DNA of 21,906 bases from Streptomyces roseochromogenus subsp. oscitans DS 12.976 (lineage in GTDB: Bacteria; Actinomycetota; Actinomycetes; Streptomycetales; Streptomycetaceae), in contig NZ_CM002285.1 of the NCBI RefSeq assembly GCF_000497445.1, positions 782,770 to 804,675 of the forward strand. The letters run 5' to 3'. The notes beneath the pieces were generated by a model. The model did not search any database. It saw only the letters and a program-made list of their open reading frames with translations, and had not been told where the DNA came from. Within the stretch, counting starts at the first letter, position 1; each line of letters starts with the position of its first letter. The translations under genes were made by a program, and so were the position numbers. Below are positions 13,445-21,001 of the stretch, piece by piece.

Positions 13445-14914
13445 GTGTCTTCCATGGCGCCGGAGAGCCGCGACGAGGTTGCGCAGCGGGACGAGGTCCG
13501 GCAGCGGATCAACTCCCTCTATGACCAGGCCGAGAACGCGACCGGGAACTACAACGCGACCCGGGCCATGGCGTCGGTGACGCGCTCACGTGGCCTGACG
13601 CAGACCAATCGGTCACGCCGGCGGTCCGATCCCGCTCTGGACGAGGTCACCCGGCAGTGGTTCGACGCGGCACGCGCCAAGCTCGGCCCGACCGTCCCCG
13701 CCGTGCTGCCCGCCGACCGGCTCCCCGACCGCCCGGCAGCACGGGGACGCTCCCGGGAACGGATGGGCGGCGGCCTTCCGGACGGCACACGGGACACGGT
13801 GGGCCCGAGCCCTTCGGCCCGGCGGGCCGAGGCGCTGGATCGCGCCGTCGATCGCGTGGTGGCCGAGCTGACGGCCGGCCGGGCGACGGACCCGGCGAGT
13901 CTGGCTCTGGCCGCGCGGGAGAGCGGACGCGCGGCGCTGCCGGGGCCTCGCCGCCCCGAACTACCCAGCGTGGGCAGTGACTTGACCGATGAGCGCCCCG
14001 GTTCCGTCGAGACGGCCGTCCTCCCGGTGCCCGCGTTGTCGGCCGCCCTGGGCGCCCCGGTTCAGGAAGCCAGGGCGCTTCCCGGCACCACCGCCCCGCG
14101 CGGCCCCTCCCCCGCCACGTCCAAGGCGAACAACCAGCGCAAGCTCGCCGCCGCGAGCGACGTGATCTCCCGGTACGCCGCCCAACTCGTCACGTATGCC
14201 GCCACTGTTCAGCCCGCACCTGTTACGGCCGCACCGCTCACGCCCGACGCGGCCGCAGCACTAGCACTCGTGACGGACGTGACGGACGTGACGGACGCGG
14301 CACCTACGCCTGTCACAGCGACACCGCCCACAACCACGCAGGTCCCCTCGGATTTCGGAACCGGTCAGTGGGAGCAGCCGCGGTGGGAGCAGCCACAGTG
14401 GGAGGCACCCGCCGGGACGATGACCGCGGACGCCTGGTCCGCCCCCATGGCCCCCGTCACCATCGACTCCGGCCCCACCGCCCCCACCGGCTCCGCCCCT
14501 ATGACCTCCGTGACCGACAGCGGCCCCCTGGCCCCGGTCACCGACTCGCCGGAAGCTGTTCGTGTCACGAAGGCCGTCGCGTTCGCCCGGGCGCAGATCG
14601 GCAAGCCGTGTGTGTGGGGTGCGACCGGGCCGGACTCGTACGACTGCGCCAGCCTGACCCAGGCCGCCTGGAAGGCCGCGGGGGTCACCCTGCCGCGGGC
14701 CGCGCACCAGCAGGCACTCGCCGGCGCCCCGGTCACCCTGGCCGGGATCGAGCCAGGTGATCTCGTCCTCTTCTTCGACGACGACCGGCATGTGGGGCTG
14801 CATGTCGGCGGCGGCATGATGGTGCACGCGCCGGGTCCGGGGGCGTCGATCCGCGAGGAGTCGATCTACGGCGCCGGGGAGTCGGCGATCCACCGGATCG
14901 TGCGGCCCGCCTGA
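13445..14914 (+). CDS. NlpC/P60 (C40) family endopeptidase with long repeat-rich N-terminal region
   Basis: A 489-residue protein. Its C-terminal 120 residues are an NlpC/P60 domain, which cleaves D-gamma-glutamyl to diaminopimelate links in peptidoglycan stems. The catalytic Cys401 is in YDCASLTQAAWKAAG, His449 in DDRHVGLHVGGG and a third polar residue, His461, in MMVHAPGPG. Residues 10-45 (VRQRINSLYDQAENATGNYN) match the coiled-coil that precedes such domains in exported Streptomyces hydrolases. Between them lies an Ala/Pro/Thr-rich region with short repeats: VTDVTDVTD, WEQP/WEAP three times, and APVT/SVTDSGP units. No signal peptide is present at either GTG 13445 or ATG 13454. The ribosome site AAGGA with 6-nt spacing favours GTG 13445. 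Confidence 0.92.
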   Translation: MSSMAPESRDEVAQRDEVRQRINSLYDQAENATGNYNATRAMASVTRSRGLTQTNRSRRRSDPALDEVTRQWFDAARAKLGPTVPAVLPADRLPDRPAARGRSRERMGGGLPDGTRDTVGPSPSARRAEALDRAVDRVVAELTAGRATDPASLALAARESGRAALPGPRRPELPSVGSDLTDERPGSVETAVLPVPALSAALGAPVQEARALPGTTAPRGPSPATSKANNQRKLAAASDVISRYAAQLVTYAATVQPAPVTAAPLTPDAAAALALVTDVTDVTDAAPTPVTATPPTTTQVPSDFGTGQWEQPRWEQPQWEAPAGTMTADAWSAPMAPVTIDSGPTAPTGSAPMTSVTDSGPLAPVTDSPEAVRVTKAVAFARAQIGKPCVWGATGPDSYDCASLTQAAWKAAGVTLPRAAHQQALAGAPVTLAGIEPGDLVLFFDDDRHVGLHVGGGMMVHAPGPGASIREESIYGAGESAIHRIVRPA

Positions 14915-14942
14915 CCGGCCCGCGCCCCGGGAGCGGGACCGG
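14915..14942. terminator. Bidirectional hairpin between NlpC/P60 and epimerase genes
   Basis: CCGGCCCGC (14915-14923) pairs with GCGGGACCGG (14933-14942) through nine base pairs with one bulged base and a 9-nt loop. It fills the 30-bp gap between two convergent stop codons. Confidence 0.65.
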
Positions 14943-14944
14943 GG

Positions 14945-16003
14945 TCAGCGGCGGCGCCGGTGTGCCCGCCGGCTCTCGTAGTGGTCGAGCAGGGTCTCCT
15001 CCAACGGCCGGTAAGCGAGGCCGAGTTCGCGGACGCTGCGGCTGTTGTCGACGCGGAAGCGGATGCCGAGGTGCCCCCGGATGTAGTCCTGGGTGAGGCC
15101 GAAGGAGGGGCCCAGGATGCGTACCGGCCAGTGCGGGAGCCTGGTGCGCGGCAGCCGGAGGTCGCGGGGGTGGCGGGCGAGGATGATGCGGGCCATCTCG
15201 TGGAACGACGTCATGGTCTCGGCCGCCACGATGTACCGCCCCTGCGCCGCCGGGTTCTCGGCGACGGCGATGTGCGCGTCGGCCACGTCGCGGACGTCCG
15301 CCGTGGTGAAGCTGAAGTCCGGGGCGCCGTAGCAGAAATAGCCCTTGAACAGCTCGTCGAGCAGGAAGAGGCTGCCGGAGTCGGACGCGGGCGTGAACGA
15401 AGGGCCGAGGATCAGCCCGGGGTTGACCGACACCATGCGCCAGCGGTCCTGCGCCGCCGCGGCCGCCCAGGCGGCGCGTTCCGCCCGTGTCTTGGCGTAG
15501 TGGTAGGGGTTGTTCTCGACCGTGCTGGTGGTGTTGAAGTACCGCTCGGAGAGAACCTGGCCGTCCATCGCGAGCACGTCGGCATAGTCACCGAAGATCG
15601 CGCCCACCGTCGAGGTGAACACGAGGATCCGGACCTCCGGGGTCCGCTCGATCGCCGCCAGCACATGGCGGGTGCCCAGCAGCGCCGGGTCCACGACGTC
15701 CCGTCGGCCGTCCCCGATCCGCTCCGGCATCAGGAACGGCGAGGCCACATGGAAGACGACCGGGCAGCCGCGGAACGCCTCGTCGTACGAACCCTCTTTC
15801 AGCAAGTCCGCAGCGAACAACCGCAGTTGCCCAGGGAATGCCTCCTGGAGCTCCCACAGAGGTCGGACCTTCGCCGCGTCGAAGAGGCGGCGTACGGTGG
15901 CATGGACCCGGTAGCCGCGCTCCAGCAGCCGCCGTACCAGGTGACTGCCGACAAAGCCGCTGCCGCCGGTCACCGCGACGGTCACCCCCGGGTGTCCGCC
16001 CAC
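14945..16003 (-). CDS. NAD-dependent epimerase/dehydratase, dihydroflavonol reductase-like extended SDR
   Basis: A 352-residue extended short-chain dehydrogenase. The Rossmann glycine motif VTGGSGFVGSHLVRRLLERG opens the domain. FTSTVGAIFGD carries the serine-containing active-site strand, and PYHYAKTRAE holds the catalytic Tyr-x-x-x-Lys. The DFR-type middle (VNPGLILGPSF) and substrate-side C-terminus are complete. Relatives reduce the ketones or aldehydes of flavonoids, sterols or small metabolites with NADPH; the substrate here is unknown. GTG 16003 is chosen because GGAGAGAGG lies 5 nt upstream, which is far better than the internal GTG 15985 or the open frame to 16087. It is divergent from the ferredoxin reductase, with two palindromes and an iron-box-like sequence between them. 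Confidence 0.9.
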   Translation of the reverse strand: MGGHPGVTVAVTGGSGFVGSHLVRRLLERGYRVHATVRRLFDAAKVRPLWELQEAFPGQLRLFAADLLKEGSYDEAFRGCPVVFHVASPFLMPERIGDGRRDVVDPALLGTRHVLAAIERTPEVRILVFTSTVGAIFGDYADVLAMDGQVLSERYFNTTSTVENNPYHYAKTRAERAAWAAAAAQDRWRMVSVNPGLILGPSFTPASDSGSLFLLDELFKGYFCYGAPDFSFTTADVRDVADAHIAVAENPAAQGRYIVAAETMTSFHEMARIILARHPRDLRLPRTRLPHWPVRILGPSFGLTQDYIRGHLGIRFRVDNSRSVRELGLAYRPLEETLLDHYESRRAHRRRR

Positions 16004-16104
16004 GACCGCCTCTCTCCACCGCTGCCCGATCCCCGCCCGAGAACAGGGTCGGACAGTTCCCGCTCGGAGGGAACACCTCGAACACAAGAGATCAACAGGT
16101 AAGC

Positions 16105-16133
16105 CATAAGATCCCCTTATGAGGTCATAGACC
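16105..16133. promoter_or_regulatory. Two adjacent palindromes in the epimerase / ferredoxin reductase divergent region
   Basis: CATAAG (16105-16110) and CTTATG (16116-16121) are perfect 6-bp arms around a 5-bp spacer. GGTC-ATA-GACC follows at 16123-16133. They sit about equally far (roughly 80-100 bp) from the two divergent start codons. Both are unusually AT-rich or symmetrical for this genome and look like binding sites for a dimeric repressor. Confidence 0.5.
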
Positions 16134-16149
16134 GGACCCGCGTAGCAAC

Positions 16150-16179
16150 TTAGGTCTGCCTTAGTTTAGGCTTCATGAT
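16150..16179 (+). promoter_or_regulatory. Iron-box-like sites (DmdR/IdeR/DtxR type)
   Basis: Two overlapping 19-bp windows resemble the actinobacterial iron box. The one at 16150-16168 begins TTAGGTCTGCCTTAG and matches the consensus TTAGGTTAGCCTAACCTAA at 13 of 19 positions by my count. The other, at 16161-16179, begins TTAGTTTAGGCT and matches the left 12 positions of the Streptomyces version at 11. They lie 35-64 bp upstream of the ferredoxin reductase start, where a bound DmdR dimer could block transcription in iron-replete cells. Overlapping sites are known for this regulator family. Confidence 0.5.
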
Positions 16180-16213
16180 CGAGTCGCCATTCAGACGCGA
16201 AGGGAACCTCATC

Positions 16214-17578
16214 ATGCCGCGCCCCCTGCGGGTAGCCATCGTCGGAGCCGGCCCCGCCGGGATCTACGCCGCCGATGCCCTGCTCAAGTCCGAGGTGGCC
16301 GCCGGTCCCGGCGTGTCCATCGACCTCTTCGAGCGGATGCCCGCCCCGTTCGGCCTGATCCGGTACGGCGTCGCCCCGGACCACCCGCGCATCAAGGGCA
16401 TCATCACCGCCCTGCACCAGGTGCTCGACAAGCCGCAGATCCGGCTCTTCGGCAACGTCGGCTACCCGACCGACATCAGCCTGGACGATCTGCGCGACTT
16501 CTACGACGCGGTGATCTTCTCCACCGGCGCGATGGCCGACCGCGAGCTGTCCCTACCCGGCATCGAGCTGGACGGCTCCTACGGCGCCGCCGACTTCGTC
16601 TCCTGGTACGACGGACACCCGGACGTGCCGCGCACCTGGCCGCTCGAGGCCGAGAAGGTCGCCGTGCTCGGTGTCGGCAACGTCGCGCTGGACGTGGCCC
16701 GCGTCCTCGCCAAGACCGCGGACGAGCTGCTGCCGACCGAGATACCGCCGAACGTCTACGACGGCCTGAAGGCCAACAAGGCCGTGGAGATCCACGTCTT
16801 CGGGCGCCGTGGCCCCGCCCAGGCGAAGTTCAGCCCGATGGAGCTGCGCGAGCTGGACCACTCGCCGAACATCGAGGTCATCGTCGACCCCGAGGACATC
16901 GACTACGACGAGGGCTCGATCGAGACCCGGCGCGGCAACAAGCAGGCCGACATGGTCGCCAAGACCCTGGAGAACTGGGCCATCCGCGACGTCGGCGAGC
17001 GGCCGCACAAGCTGTTCCTGCACTTCTTCGAGTCGCCCGCGGAGATCCTCGGCGAGGACGGCAAGGTCGTCGGCCTGCGCACCGAGCGCACCGCCCTCGA
17101 CGGCACCGGCAACGTCAAGGGCACCGGCGAGTTCAAGGACTGGGACGTCACCGCGGTCTACCGCGCCGTCGGCTACCTCTCCGAGAAGCTGCCCAAGCTG
17201 CCCTGGGACATCGACTCGGGCACGATCCCGGACGAGGGCGGCCGGGTCATCGAGGAGGGCGGCACCCCGCTGCAGTCCGCGTATGTCACCGGCTGGATCC
17301 GGCGCGGCCCGGTCGGTCTGATCGGCCACACCAAGGGCGACGCCAACGAGACCGTCGCCAACCTGCTGGACGACTACGCGAACGGCCGGCTGCACACCCC
17401 GGCCTCGCCCGCCCCGGAGGCGGTGGACGCGTTCCTCGCCGAGCGCGAGGTCCGCTTCACCACCTGGGAGGGCTGGTACAAGCTGGACGCCGCCGAGCGG
17501 GCCCTGGGCGAGCCGCAGGGCCGCGAGCGCGTGAAGATCGTCGAGCGTGCGGACATGCTGCGGGAGAGCGGGGCGTAA
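16214..17578 (+). CDS. fprA: Ferredoxin/adrenodoxin-NADP+ reductase, FprA type
   Basis: A 454-residue flavoprotein of the adrenodoxin-reductase family, which transfers electrons between NADPH and ferredoxin through FAD, typically feeding cytochrome P450s and iron-sulfur enzymes. The FAD-binding motif VAIVGAGPAGIYAADALL is at the N-terminus, and the family's FGLIRYGVAPDHPRIKG follows. The NADP-binding fold has VAVLGVGNVALDVARVL and VFGRRGPAQAKFSPMELREL, and GWIRRGPVGLIGHTKGDANE closes the FAD site. ATG 16214 has AAGGGA at 8-nt spacing; ATG 16175 in the same frame would add 13 residues and would partly overlap the operator. No ferredoxin or P450 gene is adjacent. The iron-box-like sequence upstream would suit a reductase used under iron limitation. 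Confidence 0.95.
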   Translation: MPRPLRVAIVGAGPAGIYAADALLKSEVAAGPGVSIDLFERMPAPFGLIRYGVAPDHPRIKGIITALHQVLDKPQIRLFGNVGYPTDISLDDLRDFYDAVIFSTGAMADRELSLPGIELDGSYGAADFVSWYDGHPDVPRTWPLEAEKVAVLGVGNVALDVARVLAKTADELLPTEIPPNVYDGLKANKAVEIHVFGRRGPAQAKFSPMELRELDHSPNIEVIVDPEDIDYDEGSIETRRGNKQADMVAKTLENWAIRDVGERPHKLFLHFFESPAEILGEDGKVVGLRTERTALDGTGNVKGTGEFKDWDVTAVYRAVGYLSEKLPKLPWDIDSGTIPDEGGRVIEEGGTPLQSAYVTGWIRRGPVGLIGHTKGDANETVANLLDDYANGRLHTPASPAPEAVDAFLAEREVRFTTWEGWYKLDAAERALGEPQGRERVKIVERADMLRESGA

Positions 17579-17590
17579 GTCCCTTCTCCG

Positions 17591-17652
17591 GGAAGCTCCT
17601 TTCCTGTCCACCGGGGAGGCTTCACTCCTGCTCACTGAGGAGGCTCCGCTCC
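17591..17652 (+). repeat. Three 24-bp-spaced hairpin-like repeats after the fprA stop
   Basis: GGAAGCTCCTTTCC (17591), GGAGGCTTCACTCC (17615) and GGAGGCTCCGCTCC (17639) recur at an exact 24-bp period. Each can form a small GGAG/CTCC stem. They begin 12 bp after the fprA stop and lead into the strong terminator. Confidence 0.75.
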
Positions 17653-18014
17653 TTGAGGCTCCGAGGGGGCCGGCGCTGATTGCGCCGGCCCCTTCGCCGC
17701 GTACCGCCGCGGTCAGCCCTCCGCGGCCCGCGGGAACAGCTCATGCGGCCCTGCCTTCTTTCGCACGGCGGCAGCAGGCGCGCGAACGAGCCGTACACGC
17801 CCTTGCCCGACGGCGAGGCCGGACGCAAGACGGTGCGTCCGGCCCGGGCCCGGCGCCCGGTCCCGACCGCGCCCACGGCCACCAGCTCCGCCTGCGCGAC
17901 CTTGTGCCGGGCGGCCGTCCAGCCGTTCCAGCGGCGGACGTCACGGTCCGTGGGCCGGGTGAGCGCGCTCAGCTGGGGACAACTCCGGTGACACGAGGGG
18001 CCGGTCGGCGTCAC
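17622..18014 (-). CDS. Possible third gene of the padR operon, C-terminus uncertain
   Basis: GTG 18014 overlaps the stop of the upstream membrane-protein gene as GTGA, the same 4-bp coupling seen between the other two genes of the operon. The frame runs 130 residues. Residues about 20-75 have strong codon bias and a protein-like composition (LTRPTDRDVRRWNGW, ARHKVAQAELVAVGAVG, GRTVLRPASPSGKGVYGSF). Beyond about 17765 the bias is lost and the frame runs through the fprA terminator hairpin, so the true C-terminus was probably lost by frameshift or the ORF is a relic. I recognise no family. The plus strand of this interval has no better candidate. Confidence 0.3.
   Translation of the reverse strand: MTPTGPSCHRSCPQLSALTRPTDRDVRRWNGWTAARHKVAQAELVAVGAVGTGRRARAGRTVLRPASPSGKGVYGSFARLLPPCERRQGRMSCSRGPRRADRGGTRRRGRRNQRRPPRSLKERSLLSEQE
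17666..17692. terminator. Strong terminator of fprA
   Basis: Perfect 11-bp arms GGGGCCGGCGC (17666-17676) and GCGCCGGCCCC (17682-17692) around the loop TGATT, followed by TT. It lies 88 bp after the fprA stop and is the clearest hairpin in the window. Confidence 0.88.
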
Positions 18015-19024
18015 GGAGCTGTTCGGCGTGCCACGAGTTCGCGGCGGCCGGCCAGCGTCAGGAGCATGGTCAGCAGGGCGAGCGCGGCAGTCTGGACGAG
18101 GCCGCCGTTGACGTACGGGGCGGCACCGGGCAGCCGGATCCACGGGTAGAGGGCGGCGACGCGCGCGGCCAGGAGGAGCAGGCCGAGCACGGCGAGGGCG
18201 AGGCCGTCGCCGGGCGCAACCCGGTCCGTGCGCCGGACGCGCCACAGCAGCCAGCCGAGGGCACCGACGACGAAGCAGTTGGCGGGCCCCCACACCAGGT
18301 CGGAGACGGCGGGCAGCAGGACCAGGGAGGCGCCCGTCACCACACACGTCGCCATGAAGACCAGACCGGGGGTGCCGGCGGGCAGCCGGGCCGGGGGTGC
18401 GTCGCGATGATGGGCCGCGCACAGCGCGAGGGCCGGCAGCCAGGCGAGGAGCGCCAGCGCCGCGACGAACGAAGGCTCCGGGAGGGGCGTCACGTCCGTC
18501 ACCGAGCGCAGCAGCGGCCACAGGGTGGGCAGCGCGGCCACCAGGACGCCGATCCGGGCCAGGCGGCGACGGCCGTACAGGAGGGCGAAGTAGGCGGCCG
18601 CCCAGCCCAGCGGCAGGATCCACTGGGCCACGGCGACCGTCCCGGCGAGGACGCCGTGGCCGATGAACCCCGAGACGAACCACCGCCGTTCGGCACCGCC
18701 TCGGGTGAACGACCAGGTCAGCTGCAGGACCGGTTCGACGACGGCGGAGGCCGCCAGAAGCAGGACCGCGGCCAGCGCGAACAGCCGGGCGGCCGATCCG
18801 AGCAGGACGTAGGGGCGGGGCGCGCCCGCGGCGCCGAGGCGGCTGCGCACTGCAAGCCCGGCGATGCTCGCCACCTCGCCGAGCGTGGGCCGGCTCTGGT
18901 CCAGTGTGTCGCGGTCGAGGTCCTCCAGATACGTCTCGACCATCTCCTCCTCCCGTTCGCGCCGGTAGTAGGCGGGGAGCAGGCGCAGGACGGAACGGTA
19001 GCGGGCCTCCAGCAGCGTGGTCAT
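18011..19024 (-). CDS. Multi-pass membrane protein coupled to PadR
   Basis: A 337-residue protein. The cytoplasmic N-terminus has the motif YRSVLRLLPAYYRREREEEM followed by VETYLEDLDRD, a short helical prefix common to actinobacterial membrane proteins encoded beside PadR regulators. About eight hydrophobic segments follow, starting at LFALAAVLLLAASAVV and ending LVQTAALALLTMLLTLAG. There is no ATPase or substrate-binding motif, so I cannot call it a transporter. ATG 19024 overlaps the padR stop (ATGA), and GGGAGG lies 6 nt upstream, so it is translationally coupled to PadR. The pair is probably a self-regulated unit in which PadR controls this protein. Confidence 0.85.
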   Translation of the reverse strand: MTTLLEARYRSVLRLLPAYYRREREEEMVETYLEDLDRDTLDQSRPTLGEVASIAGLAVRSRLGAAGAPRPYVLLGSAARLFALAAVLLLAASAVVEPVLQLTWSFTRGGAERRWFVSGFIGHGVLAGTVAVAQWILPLGWAAAYFALLYGRRRLARIGVLVAALPTLWPLLRSVTDVTPLPEPSFVAALALLAWLPALALCAAHHRDAPPARLPAGTPGLVFMATCVVTGASLVLLPAVSDLVWGPANCFVVGALGWLLWRVRRTDRVAPGDGLALAVLGLLLLAARVAALYPWIRLPGAAPYVNGGLVQTAALALLTMLLTLAGRRELVARRTAP

Positions 19025-19425
19025 GCGTAGCCTCCCGCGAGTCCGGGTGCGGTGGGGGGTTCGAGCCCGGCCGGGACTTCCGGGGCGGCGCGGGCGCCGG
19101 CGCGGCGCCCCTCGGCGATGCGCTGCTTGGCAGCACCGGCACCGGCGGCCATCCGCTCGGCCTCGGCGTCCAGGGCCGCCACGCCGTCGTCGGTGAGCCG
19201 GTAGTAGCGCCGCAGGCGGCCCTGCTGGACCTCTTCCCGGTCCAGCACGATCAGGCCGTCCGCGGTGAGCCGGTCCAGCACGCCGTACAACGTGCCGACC
19301 CGCAGCTGCACCTCACCGTCGGACAGCTCCTCCACCTCACGCAGGATGCCGTAACCGTGCCGCGGCTGGTCGGCGAGCGCCGTGAGGACGAAGAACGCCG
19401 CCCGGGTCATGCTCTTCGCTGTCAT
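19021..19425 (-). CDS. PadR-family transcriptional regulator
   Basis: A 134-residue winged-helix regulator. MTRAAFFVLTALADQPRHGY is the PadR opening, GILREVEELSDGEVQLRVGT continues into the recognition helix LYGVLDRLTADGLIVL, and the wing is EVQQGRLRRYYRLTDDG. A helical dimerisation arm of about 40 residues follows, rich in Ala. ATG 19425 is the start because the domain begins at once and there is no upstream start with a ribosome site; the open frame to 19764 lacks coding character. No Shine-Dalgarno precedes it. Instead a TATATT hexamer lies 8 nt upstream, so the mRNA may be leaderless. The palindrome next to it is the likely autoregulatory operator. Confidence 0.92.
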   Translation of the reverse strand: MTAKSMTRAAFFVLTALADQPRHGYGILREVEELSDGEVQLRVGTLYGVLDRLTADGLIVLDREEVQQGRLRRYYRLTDDGVAALDAEAERMAAGAGAAKQRIAEGRRAGARAAPEVPAGLEPPTAPGLAGGYA

Positions 19426-19434
19426 GCGACAAGA

Positions 19435-19459
19435 ATATATCGGCTGCCGATATATATCG
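19435..19459. promoter_or_regulatory. PadR operator overlapping a -10 element
   Basis: ATATATCGG (19435-19443) and CCGATATAT (19447-19455) are perfect arms around CTG. The right arm also lies in a second perfect palindrome, CGATATATATCG (19448-19459). On the minus strand the TATATT -10-like hexamer overlaps the left arm. AT-rich palindromes of this shape are typical PadR binding sites. Spacing places PadR binding on the promoter core. Confidence 0.75.
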
Positions 19460-19533
19460 AGAGCAGAATGGGTCCCGGTTGCCTGCGCGGCCCAACTCGT
19501 CGAGACCCCACGCGCGTGCCGGGTGGATCGGGT

Positions 19534-19577
19534 GAACGGGGTCCGCCCCTGAGCGGATGGACGGGCCGACCCCGTTC
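19534..19577. other. Long nested inverted repeat in a gene-free interval
   Basis: GAACGGGGTC (19534-19543) and GACCCCGTTC (19568-19577) pair perfectly, and TCCGC (19542-19546) with GCGGA (19553-19557) forms an inner stem. The interval 19460-19790 otherwise holds only short frames without family matches and a probable promoter (TGATACT near 19748) for the next gene. The structure could be a terminator, a small RNA element or a regulatory site. Confidence 0.4.
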
Positions 19578-19790
19578 GCCGGACCATTGTGGTGGCTGTA
19601 CAAGGGCACGACCACGTGTGAACGGCGGCCGCCCGACGCGCAGCCCGCGCGCCCCGAGTGCAGGGCGCGCGTCCCCGTGCGCGGGGGCGTACGGGTGTCG
19701 CCACGCGCCGCCTTCCCGCCCCGCACCACGTGTCGCCCCGCCGAGCGGTGATACTGGAAGGCACACCCGCCCCGATCAGCAGATTGGCCC

Positions 19791-20997
19791 ATGTCGAACT
19801 CCGCCACCGACCGCGCCGTCTTCCCGCAGACCCTCTGGGCGGCCCGCGGCCGTCACACCGGTCCCGTCCCCGAGGAGGTCGTCCGCCGCACCCTGCGCGG
19901 GCACAAGGAGAGCGGCGACATCGACGACTTCGCCGAACCTCCCGTGCCCGAGGACGCGGCCCGGCGGGTCTTCGAGGCGCGCCGGCGGGCCGGCGGCACG
20001 GTCACCGTGCGGGCGCGGCTCACCCTCGTACCGAACGAGGGCCGGCGGCCAGGGCACGAATGGCGGCTGGTCGCCGAGGCGGAGCGCCCCTGGGACGAGA
20101 CCTGGCCCTCCCCCGCGACGCTGTTCTGGCCCGAGGGCGGCACGGGTGCCGACGGCTCCTGGGACCACCACGCCACGGTCACCGGGCTGCGCTTTCGGCA
20201 GGTCAACGCGCTACCGGCGGACGACAAGGAGATGCGGCGCCGGCTGCGGGACGCGGCCCGCGAGGCGTGGTGCGTGAACGTCGTCGTGCACGAGGCGATG
20301 ACCCCGGACGAGCAGGGCCGGCTGCCGCTGGCCCGGCTGCTGCCGCCCGGCCTCAGACACCGCGTGGTGGAGCACAGGGCCGCGCCGCACCAGTTCCGTG
20401 CCGTCAACTGGGCGCTGAAGGACCTCGGTTGCGAGGTGCCGCGCGGCGGCGCGGTGCTGCTGCCGCCGGACCCGGCTCCGGAGGGCTACGACCCCCCAGG
20501 AGCACAGCGTCCGCAGCGTCTTCCTGGACGGCTCCGAGCCGGCCGAACTCGTCGCGGCCCTGCGCCGCTTCGTCGCCCTGCCCCGGCCGCTGCCGCGGGA
20601 GGTCGCGGAGGCGCTGAGCGACCTGCGGGACGACTGGACGCTGATGACCCTCCAGGAGGAGCTGGAGCGCGAACGGCGGCGGGTCGCCATGTATGAGGAG
20701 GCGCTGGAGGCGATGACCCGGTCCCGGGACCTGTACAAGGAGGCCGCCGAGCAGGCCCTGGAGGCGCTCGCCGCCTACCGTGACGTCCCGGCGCCCGCGC
20801 CGGACCTGCCGCAGCAGCGGCCCGCCTCCCGGACGCCGGGTGCGCTGCAGCAGCTGACCCGGACGTTCGAGCGGCTGAAGCTCAAGGGCCAGCGTCAGCC
20901 GGCACCGGAACCCGCACCGGAGCCGTCGGAGTCGGCCGGGCCCGCTGCGGAGAGCGGCGGTACGGAGGCCGCAGACGGCACGGACCGGTCGTCGTAG
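19791..20997 (+). CDS. Unrecognised protein with C-terminal coiled coil, frameshifted at a C6 run
   Basis: ATG 19791 opens a frame that reads as one protein to the codons for EGYD near 20491, then continues only in another frame. The shift falls in a run of six C at 20492-20497; removing one C gives a single 401-residue protein ending TAG 20995-20997. The N-terminal two thirds are soluble alpha+beta (VFPQTLWAARGRHTGPV, FRQVNALPADDKEMRRRLRD, HQFRAVNWALKDLGCEVPRG). The tail is a clear coiled coil (LQEELERERRRVAMYEEALE, then TRSRDLYKEAAEQALEALAA) with a disordered Pro/Glu end. I recognise no named family. As sequenced, the gene would be truncated near 20696. It lies 4 bp before the YkvA-like gene, so both are probably one transcript. 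A sequencing or assembly error is a likely cause of the shift. Confidence 0.75.
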
Positions 20998-21001
20998 CGT
21001 C

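Noticed and set aside
19557..19751. 64-codon plus-strand frame in the padR upstream region
   Set aside because: No ribosome site, no family match, and it contains one arm of a strong inverted repeat.
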